This document shows positions 7,106 through 14,609 of a DNA stretch of 64,000 nucleotides, piece by piece. Below the pieces are notes generated by a model. It had not been told where the DNA came from. It did no database searches and worked only from the letters and a program-made list of their open reading frames with translations. The position numbers and the translations under genes were made by a program. This stretch comes from Salipaludibacillus neizhouensis (GTDB lineage: Bacteria > Bacillota > Bacilli > Bacillales > Salisediminibacteriaceae), in NCBI RefSeq assembly GCF_002886185.1, contig NZ_KZ614146.1, positions 3,361,556 to 3,425,555 of the forward strand, read 5' to 3'. How positions within the stretch are numbered: the first letter of the stretch is position 1; the number at the start of each line of letters is the position of its first letter.

Positions 7106-8188
7106 ATGGGTGATCCAATCCCCTTATTAGAAGATTTAATCAAGATAGACAGTTCTGGAAAAACAGGAGCCAATAAAGCAGTGGATTATTGTGCGAAATG
7201 GTTAATGGACAGAGGTCTAGAGGTGAAAAATATAGAAAACAATGGGTACCGAATGTTAGTTTGTGAAGTTGGAAAAGGAGATAATACAATCGTATTAAAT
7301 GGACATGTTGATGTTATAGAAGCTGATAAAGAGCAGTTCCAACCTTATGTAAAAGAAGGAAAAATGTATGGGCGAGGTTCGGTGGACATGAAAGCAGGTG
7401 TCGCCACGATGATGGAGACCATCTCACATATAAAAGATAGAAATATAGGTACAAGAGTAATGCTTCAAATTGTACCTGACGAAGAGACAGGTGGGGTTAA
7501 TGGCACAAAATTTTTAACGGAAAAAGGATATATAGGAGATTTTATTATTTGTGGTGAACCGACCAATTTTGGGATTGCCATCCAATCTAAAGGAGTTTTA
7601 CAACTAGATTTTGAGATATACGGAAAACCAGCTCATGGAAGTAGACCCTGGGAAGGTCATAACGCAATCAAAAAAGCTTATGATCTCTATGAAGACATTC
7701 TAAAGCTTCCTTTTGCAGTAGAGACCGCACCACCTATGTATGACAAACCTTCTATAAACCTTGCAAAGCTAAAAGGGGGAACCGTGTACAATAAGGTTCC
7801 AGAGAAGTGCAAAATGTCACTTGATATTAGGTACTTGCCTGATCAATCACCAGAAGAAATTTTCAACCAGATCCAAGAAATTACGGAGGGCCATGTAAAA
7901 ATTCATATATGCAATGGACCGGTTAAAACTAGAAAAGATAATCCTTATGTAGAAAGTCTTGCTGAGTCTATAAAAAATCATACCCAACTTGAGAAAATAA
8001 ACATTTATGGTCAGCATGGATCAAATGATGGTCAATTTTTTACTAAATATGGAGGATCAGCTGTGGAATTTGGCCCAGTAGGCTTTGACTGGCATGGCGA
8101 AAAAGAAATGGTTTATGTAGATTCTGTCAGAGAATATCAAGAAGTATTGAAAGACTTCGTCCAATCATTTGATAATAGAAAAACCTAG
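7106..8188 (+). CDS. M20-family metallopeptidase/deacylase (ArgE/DapE type)
   Basis: 360 residues. Metal-binding and catalytic positions of M20 enzymes are visible: GHVDV (His67), GRGSVDMKAG (Asp94), PDEETGG (Glu126-Glu127) and CGEPTN (Glu151), with a lid domain starting near KGVLQLDFEIYGKPAHGSRP and a late QHGSNDGQFF motif carrying the last His. Such enzymes hydrolyse peptide or N-acyl amide bonds of small molecules. AGGAGGG precedes ATG 7106. It sits 88 nt after the ATP-grasp ligase on the same strand and is followed by a terminator, so the two may form one unit that makes and trims a small conjugate. Confidence 0.85.
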   Translation: MGDPIPLLEDLIKIDSSGKTGANKAVDYCAKWLMDRGLEVKNIENNGYRMLVCEVGKGDNTIVLNGHVDVIEADKEQFQPYVKEGKMYGRGSVDMKAGVATMMETISHIKDRNIGTRVMLQIVPDEETGGVNGTKFLTEKGYIGDFIICGEPTNFGIAIQSKGVLQLDFEIYGKPAHGSRPWEGHNAIKKAYDLYEDILKLPFAVETAPPMYDKPSINLAKLKGGTVYNKVPEKCKMSLDIRYLPDQSPEEIFNQIQEITEGHVKIHICNGPVKTRKDNPYVESLAESIKNHTQLEKINIYGQHGSNDGQFFTKYGGSAVEFGPVGFDWHGEKEMVYVDSVREYQEVLKDFVQSFDNRKT

Positions 8189-8196
8189 ATTTGAAA

Positions 8197-8232
8197 AAGC
8201 CACCCTTCAACGTTAGCATCGAAGGGTGGCTT
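8197..8232. terminator. bidirectional intrinsic terminator
   Basis: 12-bp stem AAGCCACCCTTC / GAAGGGTGGCTT between two converging genes; on the minus strand the stem is followed by TTTTT. Confidence 0.8.
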
Positions 8233-8249
8233 CATTACAGCTAAAATAC

Positions 8250-8552
8250 TTATTCTTGCTTTTTAGTAGGATTATAGTTACTTGAATGCTTCATTTCATT
8301 ACGGAGCGAGGTATTATGCATGATTCGTAAAACCGGGCGACTCGCGAGAAACAAACTTCCGCATAAGTAAAAGATAGATCCAATAATCTCTGTACTAGTA
8401 AAAAAGTTAAGACAGCTTCCCGCAACAAAAAAAAGCCCTATTAGCAAATCATTTAGAGTCGTAATGAGTCGGTATCTTTTTCTGAAAAAGATACGAAACC
8501 TTCCTGCTTTCACATCGATGTACTCTTCCGTCTCACGAATTTTTGACTTCAT
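8250..8552 (-). CDS. YrhK-like small membrane protein
   Basis: 100 residues. A soluble start with VKAGRFRIFFRKRYRLITTL is followed by two membrane helices (LNDLLIGLFFVAGSCLNFF; IIGSIFYLCGSLFLASRPVL) and a hydrophilic tail. The order and the R-(F/Y)RLITTLND junction resemble the YrhK domain of Bacillus. Function unknown. Monocistronic, facing the M20 gene across the shared terminator. Confidence 0.65.
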   Translation of the reverse strand: MKSKIRETEEYIDVKAGRFRIFFRKRYRLITTLNDLLIGLFFVAGSCLNFFTSTEIIGSIFYLCGSLFLASRPVLRIMHNTSLRNEMKHSSNYNPTKKQE

Positions 8553-8628
8553 AAATTCACCTGCTTCTATATCATCTTACTAAAGGTTAACTACCACCTT
8601 TATAGAAATATAAACGTGAAATTAATAA

Positions 8629-8781
8629 GAAAAACGGCATAGCCGTCTTTTATTAAATACAGCGTCAGCTTCCACCGCCCCGAGTAGCACCTACGAAGTG
8701 CGTGTAGGTGCTACTCGAAAGGACGGTGGGTTTCCCTTGATACGTGCGGTGTGAAGGTAGCAGCCAATTTTATAAATTCTC
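8629..8781 (+). repeat. family 1 hairpin repeat, copy A (with palindromic insert)
   Basis: Starts with ACGGC-ATA-GCCGT-CTTTT, then ATTAAATACAGCGTCAGC, an outer arm TTCCACCGCC, a perfect 14-bp palindrome CGAGTAGCACCTAC / GTAGGTGCTACTCG (8681-8717), the residual arm TTCCCTTGATAC and the closing outer arm GCGGTGTGAAGGTAGC, ending in AATTTTATAAATTC. The same order recurs at 10841, 23445, 26749 (inverted), 28538, 53221 and 57676. Confidence 0.9.
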
Positions 8782-8783
8782 CT

Positions 8784-8862
8784 AAAAAACGCGTAGCGCT
8801 TTTTATTAAATACAGAGTGAGCTTTCGCTATCTAAAGAACCGATAATTTTATAAATTCTTGT
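8784..8862 (+). repeat. family 1 repeat, shortened copy
   Basis: Follows copy A directly: AACGCGTAGCGCTTTTTATT, ATACAGAGTGAGCTTTCGC, then TATCTAAAG and AATTTTATAAATTC. The central hairpin is missing. Confidence 0.75.
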
Positions 8863-8877
8863 AAAATCAACGTTACT

Positions 8878-9084
8878 TTAATCTTCTAACAATTTTCCTT
8901 CAAAAACAATTCTTTGATGAGAAACTTCAATTTCTATTTTCCCGTTTTTCTTCACTTCTTTAAGCACCGGTTCTTCCATCCGATGGACAGGAGTATAACC
9001 ATCATTTTTCATTCTATCTAAGCAAGCATCAATGGATTCATTTTCCTCCACATAAAAACGTTGTTTCTTCTTTTTATCTGCCAT
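8878..9084 (-). CDS. NETI-motif small protein (YebG-like)
   Basis: 68 residues from ATG 9084 behind GAGGGGAATGAG; a longer frame lacks a ribosome site. After a Lys-rich start it reads FYVEENESIDACLDRMKNDG then YTPVHRMEEPVLKE, the signature of the short NETI-motif proteins of Bacillaceae (the usual ENETI is ENESI here). Function unknown. It stands alone between a repeat cluster and the bpsAB pair, on the same strand as the latter. Confidence 0.75.
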   Translation of the reverse strand: MADKKKKQRFYVEENESIDACLDRMKNDGYTPVHRMEEPVLKEVKKNGKIEIEVSHQRIVFEGKLLED

Positions 9085-9174
9085 AATCTCATTCCCCTCA
9101 TCATTAAACTTATAACGTTTATTCAATCTAAGGGTAATATACCGTAAATAACCAGTATCATCAATGTATGTCCT

Positions 9175-9681
9175 TTACCCTTCCCCCAGTGCTCTTTCTT
9201 CTGCAGGAATTCTTATAAGCAGTAAAAACAAGGCATTAAATATTGAAAATAATACGGCAGTAACATAAGCTTGAAATAAAAGTGGAAAAAGCACTAATTC
9301 TAACGTTACTATAAGATAATTCGGGTGGCGCAACTTGGAACTGTAGAGACCTTCCGTGATTCTTTTTTCGCCGGGAATAACAAGGATTTTTGTATTCCAA
9401 AACTTTCCGAGCGTGGTTAGCATCCAGATCCTTAGCCCTTGTAATAACACATATCCGAGTAATATTACGAACCAGTATGGGTGAAGAAGCTGTGCCCCAA
9501 TCGTCCATTCTAAGGCGATAAAGAGAAAATATCCTACATGCATTCCAACTAGCCATTTATAGTGAGCTTGTCCATATTCCAACGCCCCTTTTTCTCGCAT
9601 CCATTCTTCATTACGTTTTGCAATAATGACTTCACTAAGTCGTTGCAGTACAACTAGCCCCCATAAAATCCAAAAAATCAT
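9175..9681 (-). CDS. bpsB: alkylpyrone O-methyltransferase, isoprenylcysteine methyltransferase family
   Basis: A 168-residue membrane protein (about five helices) with the ICMT-type C-terminal block: LGKFWNTKILVIPGEKRITE, GLYSSKLRHPNYLIVTLELV and IPAEERAL. In B. subtilis the homolog (YpbQ/BpsB) methylates alkylpyrones made by BpsA. ATG 9681 overlaps the bpsA stop codon (ATGA), which fixes both the start and the operon; a longer in-frame start at 9723 would lie inside bpsA. The same size as the B. subtilis protein from memory. Confidence 0.88.
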   Translation of the reverse strand: MIFWILWGLVVLQRLSEVIIAKRNEEWMREKGALEYGQAHYKWLVGMHVGYFLFIALEWTIGAQLLHPYWFVILLGYVLLQGLRIWMLTTLGKFWNTKILVIPGEKRITEGLYSSKLRHPNYLIVTLELVLFPLLFQAYVTAVLFSIFNALFLLLIRIPAEERALGEG

Positions 9682-10766
9682 GATCCTACCTCTCTCCATT
9701 CCAATAGTAGAAGCTCTGAACAAAATCCCGGTCCTAATGCGGCCATTAATCCCTTTTCTCCGTGTACAGTCTTGTGTTCCATTATTTTTTTCAATACATA
9801 CAGTACGGTAGGAGAAGACATATTTCCATGATTTTGAAGAACCTTTCTCGATGTTTCCGTCATCTCTTCCGAAAAAGTCAGAGCTTGTTCATAAGCTTGT
9901 AAAACTTTTTTACCACCTGGGTGAGCGACGAAATAACTAATATCTTGCAGGTCAATTTTATTCAAAGAGAGAAATTCCTCTACATTCGGTTTCAACCATT
10001 TTTCAATAACATTTGGAATGTTTCGCGAAAAAACAACGTTTAAACCGTTCTCTTTAAGATCCCATCCCATAATATCTTCTGAGTCTTGCATAAACGTCGA
10101 TTGTGATGCCAGAATAAACGGCAATTTTTTTTGCTTGAATTCCATGCTATTAGCAGCAGTATCCCCAACAATTAGTGCGCATGCTGCCCCATCACCGAAC
10201 AAAGATGTTCCTACTATATTACTTTTCGAAATATCTTCTTTAGAAAAAGTTAAACTGCAGCATTCAACACATACTACAAGTACTTTGGCTCGGGGATATG
10301 CCAGACAATAATCATAGGCACGACTTAGTCCAGCCGCTCCACCAGCGCAGCCAAGTCCCCAAATGGGAATCCGTTTCATGTGAGGTGAAAAGGAAAGTTT
10401 GTTCATCATTTTTGCATCAATAGTAGGTGTCGCAATTCCTGAGCTTGAAATGTAAAATATGGCATCAACATCAGATACAACTGTTTCATCCACTTTTTCT
10501 AAACAAGACCGAATTACTTTCACGCCAAGCTCTACTGCAACTTCTACATATCTTTCATTTTTTTCTGCAAACGTGTGATCCTCTTTAAACCAAGACATTG
10601 GCGCTGACAATTGCCGTTCTTCTATTCCACTAGAATCAAATACTTTAATCATTCGATCTATTGCTGAATAGGATGGTTGAAAGAGATCATAAATAAGTCC
10701 TTTAATTTCTGCTTGTGTATATTTAAAGGGAGGATTCTCTGTTGTGACAGAAACAATTGCAGGCAA
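9678..10766 (-). CDS. bpsA: type III polyketide synthase (alkylpyrone synthase)
   Basis: 362-residue member of the chalcone/stilbene synthase fold. The catalytic triad is readable: Cys140 in IWGLGCAGG, His282 in FVAHPGGKK and Asn315 in NHGNMSSPT. BpsA enzymes condense a long acyl-CoA with malonyl-CoA units to give triketide alkylpyrones in the membrane, which BpsB then methylates. Translationally coupled to bpsB by a 4-nt overlap. GGAGGG precedes the ATG. A family 1 repeat lies upstream between it and pbuG. Confidence 0.93.
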   Translation of the reverse strand: MPAIVSVTTENPPFKYTQAEIKGLIYDLFQPSYSAIDRMIKVFDSSGIEERQLSAPMSWFKEDHTFAEKNERYVEVAVELGVKVIRSCLEKVDETVVSDVDAIFYISSSGIATPTIDAKMMNKLSFSPHMKRIPIWGLGCAGGAAGLSRAYDYCLAYPRAKVLVVCVECCSLTFSKEDISKSNIVGTSLFGDGAACALIVGDTAANSMEFKQKKLPFILASQSTFMQDSEDIMGWDLKENGLNVVFSRNIPNVIEKWLKPNVEEFLSLNKIDLQDISYFVAHPGGKKVLQAYEQALTFSEEMTETSRKVLQNHGNMSSPTVLYVLKKIMEHKTVHGEKGLMAALGPGFCSELLLLEWREVGS

Positions 10767-10840
10767 TTAAAGCCCTCCTTCATAAGAATGATGGCATATC
10801 TTGCCTTTATATTGTGTTAATTACACTGTTTTCATCCAGT

Positions 10841-10964
10841 AAGAAAAACGGCATAGCCGTCTTTTATTAAATACAGCGTCAGCTTCCACCGCCATCTTTA
10901 AAGTATCAAGGGTGGACTTCCCTTGATACGTGCGGTGTGAAGGTAGCTGCCAATTTTATAAATT
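10841..10964 (+). repeat. family 1 hairpin repeat, copy B (prototype)
   Basis: Carries all three hairpins: ACGGC-ATA-GCCGT-CTTTT; outer arms CAGCTTCCACCGCC and GCGGTGTGAAGGTAGCTG; and the inner stem TATCAAGGG / CCCTTGATA. Ends CCAATTTTATAAATT. Confidence 0.9.
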
Positions 10965-10980
10965 ACCTTTTTAAAAATAA

Positions 10981-11022
10981 AAAAGACACTGAAAAAGTAT
11001 GATCTACTTTTTCAGTGTCTTT
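10981..11022. terminator. bidirectional terminator after pbuG
   Basis: About 17 bp: AAGACACTGAAAAAGTA / TACTTTTTCAGTGTCTT with a 5-nt loop and T/A tracts on both sides. Confidence 0.85.
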
Positions 11023-11048
11023 CCATTACTCCACTATTCTATAGTTTT

Positions 11049-12356
11049 TTATAAAAATACAAAATAAAGAACAAACACAACCAACAAACCGTACATCACT
11101 GGATGCACTTCCTTCGCTCTTCCTTTACATACCATCGTAATAGGATACATGATGAAACCTAAGGCGATACCTGTTGCGATACTGTATGTTAACGGCATTG
11201 CAATAATTGTGAAGAAAGCCGGCACTGCAATCTCAAATTTTTTCCAATCAATATTAGATAGCGACGATGCCATTAATACACCAACTACGATTAGCGCTGG
11301 AGCTGTAACAGCCTCTGTTACAACAGCGAGTAATGGTGAAAATAATAAAGCAACCAAAAACAGTATACCTGTAACAATCGATGCAAAACCAGTCCGGGCC
11401 CCTGCCGCTACTCCTGATGAAGACTCAATATAAGCAGTAGTAGTAGAAGTTCCTAAAACAGCTCCAATCGCCGTTGCAGAAGAATCTGCTAAAAGTGCTT
11501 TCTCAGCTCGTGGAAGCTTGTTGTCTTTTATAAAACCAGCTTGATTTGCTACAGCATACATTGTTCCAGCTGTATCGAAAAAGTCTACGAATAAAAATGT
11601 TAAAATAACGATCATCAATTGCAGTGTGAAAATTTCACCAATTCCCATCTCTGCGAAAGGTGCAAAAGCCGCTCCAAAAGTAGGGGCAAGACTAGGTACC
11701 GCACCAATTACTTGTTGTGGAAATGGAACTGCACCAAAAATCATTCCAACTACGGAAGTAATCACAATTCCGTAAAAGATACCGCCCTTAAGTCCTAAAC
11801 TCATTAAAACAACAGTGATAATGACACCAAAAACTGCTAACAACGTTTGTGGTGCACCTAGATTCCCTATTTCTACAAGTGTTGCTTCAGAAGCAACAAC
11901 TATTTCAGCATTCTGCAAACCTATAAAAGCAATAAACAAACCAATACCGGCTCCAGCAGCATATTTTAATTCAGCTGGAATCGCGTTAATAATAAATTCC
12001 CGGACGCCAACTAGCGAGATAATAATAAAAATAATACCTGAAACAAATACTCCTAGTAACGCAGTTTCCCAAGGTATACCCATCCCCAAAACGACGGAGT
12101 ATGTGAAAAATGCATTTAATCCCATTCCTGGTGCTAAAGCAATCGGGTATCGTGCAACAACCCCCATTATAATAGTACCAATTGCTGCAGCCACTGCTGT
12201 TGCAACAAATACTGCACCTTGATCCATACCAGCGTCCATTAAAATTAATGGATTAACAAATAAAATATAAGCCATTGCTAGGAACGTGGTGAATCCACCC
12301 ATGATTTCATTTTTGTAATTTGTTCCTAATTCTTCAAATTCAAAGTAACGTTGCAT
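11049..12356 (-). CDS. pbuG: guanine/hypoxanthine permease, NCS2 family
   Basis: 435-residue inner-membrane purine importer with about twelve hydrophobic segments. FEELGTNYKNEIMGGFTTFL and AYILFVNPLIL at the start, ALAPGMGLNAFFTYSVVLGM and LFVDFFDTAGTMYAVANQAG are typical of AzgA/PbuG-type transporters; the N terminus is closer to PbuG than to PbuO. AGGGGAG precedes the ATG. The leader contains a guanine-type riboswitch and a terminator, so expression should fall when guanine is plentiful. It is downstream of guaA on the same strand with its own promoter. Confidence 0.92.
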   Translation of the reverse strand: MQRYFEFEELGTNYKNEIMGGFTTFLAMAYILFVNPLILMDAGMDQGAVFVATAVAAAIGTIIMGVVARYPIALAPGMGLNAFFTYSVVLGMGIPWETALLGVFVSGIIFIIISLVGVREFIINAIPAELKYAAGAGIGLFIAFIGLQNAEIVVASEATLVEIGNLGAPQTLLAVFGVIITVVLMSLGLKGGIFYGIVITSVVGMIFGAVPFPQQVIGAVPSLAPTFGAAFAPFAEMGIGEIFTLQLMIVILTFLFVDFFDTAGTMYAVANQAGFIKDNKLPRAEKALLADSSATAIGAVLGTSTTTAYIESSSGVAAGARTGFASIVTGILFLVALLFSPLLAVVTEAVTAPALIVVGVLMASSLSNIDWKKFEIAVPAFFTIIAMPLTYSIATGIALGFIMYPITMVCKGRAKEVHPVMYGLLVVFVLYFVFL

Positions 12357-12438
12357 GTCCCAAACTCCCCTTTTTCTTTATATTTTTAGTCTTCCCACAT
12401 TTAACCTCATACAGACTTCAGCTGAACGAGTTTAAACA

Positions 12439-12478
12439 TAAAAAGCCCCGTCTTCACTAGATGGAAGACTAGGGCTTT
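12439..12478 (-). terminator. riboswitch-controlled terminator of pbuG
   Basis: On the minus strand AAAGCCCTAGTCTTC pairs with GAAGACGGGGCTTT followed by T residues, about 75 nt downstream of the aptamer. Confidence 0.85.
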
Positions 12479-12552
12479 CCTGTTTCTATACGTAATAATA
12501 AAAGAAGAAGTGTACATACAATTGAACACTACACCAAACCTTCTTTTACCAT

Positions 12553-12617
12553 TCGTAGTAGAGCTATTTACGGCAGCTCGGTAGAAACTTTCGGGCCCTA
12601 TTCCCAAAAATATACGA
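12553..12617 (-). ncRNA. purine riboswitch aptamer (guanine type) for pbuG
   Basis: The minus strand carries P1 arms TCGTA / TACGA, the conserved AAGTTTCTACCGAGCTGCCG block and TAAATAGCTC. The J3/2 segment reads CTACTACGA with C at the specificity position, which marks guanine/hypoxanthine rather than adenine sensing. A terminator follows before the permease start, so ligand binding should switch transcription off. Confidence 0.93.
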
Positions 12618-12640
12618 AATAAATAAAATTTATAATAGTT

Positions 12641-12670
12641 AGTGTAGCATTACATTATTAAAGCCGTCAA
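12641..12670 (-). promoter_or_regulatory. promoter of the pbuG riboswitch transcript
   Basis: TTGACG, 18 nt, TACACT on the minus strand, ending 24 nt upstream of the aptamer. The -35 box lies in one arm of a 9-bp inverted repeat CGTCAATAT / ATATTGACG (12665-12694) that might also act as the guaA terminator. Confidence 0.55.
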
Positions 12671-12735
12671 TATAAAACACGAATAATATTGACGTTTCCA
12701 CTAATTTCATTCGTTTTTTGTACAATTTAACTATT

Positions 12736-14274
12736 TTACTCCCACTCAATTGTGGAAGGTGGCTTCGATGTAATGTCATAAACAACACGGTTTACGCTCT
12801 TTACTTCATTAACAATACGAGTCGAAATGATCTCCAACACATCATACGGAATTCTTGCCCAATCAGACGTCATTCCATCTATGGAAGTAACTGCACGGAT
12901 ACCAACAGTATAATCATACGTACGTTCATCACCCATGACTCCAACACTTTTCATATCCGGAAGTGCAGTAAAGTACTGCCAAATTTCACGATCAAGCCCT
13001 GCTTTTTTAATTTCATCACGAAGAATCGCATCTGATTCTCGAACAATTTCAAGCTTCTCGTCTGTAATTGCTCCCAATACCCGAATTCCAAGACCAGGTC
13101 CAGGGAATGGTTGACGCCATACTACTTCATCCGGTAAGCCTAACTCCGCTCCAACAATCCGAACTTCGTCTTTAAATAACGTATTTAGTGGTTCAATTAA
13201 TTCGAACTTCATGTCTTCTGGCAGACCACCAACATTGTGGTGGGATTTGATCGTTTGAGCAGTATCTGTTCCACTTTCAATAATATCAGTATAAAGTGTT
13301 CCTTGAGCTAAGAAATCAACATCTACTAATTTTGAAGCTTCTTCTTCAAATACATAGATAAATTCATTACCAATAATTTTTCTTTTTTGTTCAGGGTCTG
13401 TAACCCCGGCCAACTTCGATAAAAAGCGATCTTGAGCATCTATTTTCACAAAATTCATATCGAAGCCTTCACCAAATGTTTTAACAACGCCTTCAGCTTC
13501 ATCTTTTCGTAAAAGTCCGTGATCGATGAACATACAAATTAATTGATCACCTATCGCCTTATGCACCAAAGCTGCTACGACTGAAGAATCTACGCCACCA
13601 CTCAACGCACATAATACTTTACGGTTGCCAACTGACTCACGAATCTTTTCTACTTCCATGTCAATAAAGTTTTCCATGGACCAGTTACCTTCGCATTTAC
13701 AAACCCTGTAAATGAAGTTTTTGAGCATTTCATTACCATATTCTGAATTACGCACTTCAGGATGGAACTGTACGCCATACAACCCGCGACTTTCATCACT
13801 CATTGCTGCTACTGGACAAGAAACATTCGTAGCATCTACAGTGAAACCTGCTGGCGGTGCTTTCACAAGATCACCATGACTCATCCAAACTGTTTGCTCC
13901 TTTGGTAGTGTATTAAATAGTTTAGACTCGGTTTCAATCGTGATTTTTGCTTTTCCGTATTCGCGGTGATTCGAAGCTTCCACGCCACCGTCATAATGGT
14001 GAGTCATCAGTTGCATCCCATAACATATTCCTAGTACTGGAACATCTAAATCAAAGATTGCTGCGTCATAACGAGGGGCACCCTCAGCATAGACGCTTCC
14101 TGGACCTCCGGATAATATAATCCCACTCGGGTTCATTGCCTTCAATTCCTCCGCAGTGACCTTATGAGATACTAATTCGCTAAAGACCCCTAAATCACGG
14201 ATACGCCTCGCAATTAGTTGATTGTATTGTCCACCAAAATCCAACACAATTATCTTTTCATTAATTTCAACCAT
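12736..14274 (-). CDS. guaA: GMP synthase (glutamine-hydrolysing)
   Basis: 512 residues, the usual length. It converts XMP to GMP in the last step of guanine nucleotide synthesis. N-terminal class I glutaminase with the nucleophile in [11 protein letters not shown] (Cys84) and FHPEV; then the ATP-pyrophosphatase P-loop [14 protein letters not shown]; then the dimerisation domain ending PSTIEWE. ATG 14274 has GAGGTGG upstream; an upstream extension to 14313 is unsupported. A guanine riboswitch with terminator sits in the leader, so GMP synthesis and guanine uptake respond to the same signal. Confidence 0.97.
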   Translation of the reverse strand: MVEINEKIIVLDFGGQYNQLIARRIRDLGVFSELVSHKVTAEELKAMNPSGIILSGGPGSVYAEGAPRYDAAIFDLDVPVLGICYGMQLMTHHYDGGVEASNHREYGKAKITIETESKLFNTLPKEQTVWMSHGDLVKAPPAGFTVDATNVSCPVAAMSDESRGLYGVQFHPEVRNSEYGNEMLKNFIYRVCKCEGNWSMENFIDMEVEKIRESVGNRKVLCALSGGVDSSVVAALVHKAIGDQLICMFIDHGLLRKDEAEGVVKTFGEGFDMNFVKIDAQDRFLSKLAGVTDPEQKRKIIGNEFIYVFEEEASKLVDVDFLAQGTLYTDIIESGTDTAQTIKSHHNVGGLPEDMKFELIEPLNTLFKDEVRIVGAELGLPDEVVWRQPFPGPGLGIRVLGAITDEKLEIVRESDAILRDEIKKAGLDREIWQYFTALPDMKSVGVMGDERTYDYTVGIRAVTSIDGMTSDWARIPYDVLEIISTRIVNEVKSVNRVVYDITSKPPSTIEWE

Positions 14275-14305
14275 ATCAATTCCACCTCTACTATTTAATT
14301 TAAGA

Positions 14306-14320
14306 GACTGCAAAGCAGTC
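14306..14320 (-). other. small hairpin in the guaA leader
   Basis: GACTGC-AAA-GCAGTC, a 6-bp stem followed by a T-poor stretch, between the family 1 fragment and the guaA ribosome site. Confidence 0.4.
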
Positions 14321-14336
14321 CTTTATGTTAATAAAA

Positions 14337-14353
14337 ACGGCATAGCCGTCTTT
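14337..14353. repeat. family 1 fragment (terminal hairpin only)
   Basis: ACGGC-ATA-GCCGT flanked by AAAAA and CTTTTAAT; symmetrical enough to act as a weak terminator on either strand. It lies within the guaA leader downstream of the riboswitch terminator. Confidence 0.7.
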
Positions 14354-14357
14354 TAAT

Positions 14358-14417
14358 AAAAAAAGCTGTAAATCAATCTTCGTACATAAAAAAATACGAA
14401 GACAGAATTTCCAGCTT
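14358..14417 (-). terminator. riboswitch-controlled terminator of guaA
   Basis: On the minus strand AAAGCTG...TCTTCGTA pairs with TACGAAGA...CAGCTTT and is followed by seven T residues. Confidence 0.85.
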
Positions 14418-14443
14418 TACATCGAAGAAAGAAATATCTGCCT

Positions 14444-14508
14444 TCATAGTCAGGTTGTTTAAGGCAACCCGGTAGAAACTCTTGAGCCATATTCTCAAGG
14501 ATATATGC
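14444..14508 (-). ncRNA. purine riboswitch aptamer (guanine type) for guaA
   Basis: The minus strand reads GCATATATCC, GAGAATATGG, the conserved AGTTTCTACCGGGTTGCC, AAACAACC, then TGACTATGA with C at the specificity position. All three helices can form. A terminator lies 27 nt downstream, so guanine or hypoxanthine should reduce guaA transcription. Confidence 0.93.
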
Positions 14509-14609
14509 GGCAATTACAGTTTTAATTTCATTGAAGCTCCAGTTAGACGATATCCAAGACCATTCGCTTTCACTTAACTGATTCATTTTATCAAGTGATC
14601 TTCACGTGG

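Noticed and set aside
12407-12607. 66-residue minus-strand reading frame upstream of pbuG
   Set aside because: Covers the second riboswitch and its terminator.
14353-14586. 77-residue minus-strand reading frame upstream of guaA
   Set aside because: It lies exactly over the guanine riboswitch aptamer and terminator; composition is that of structured RNA, not of a protein.
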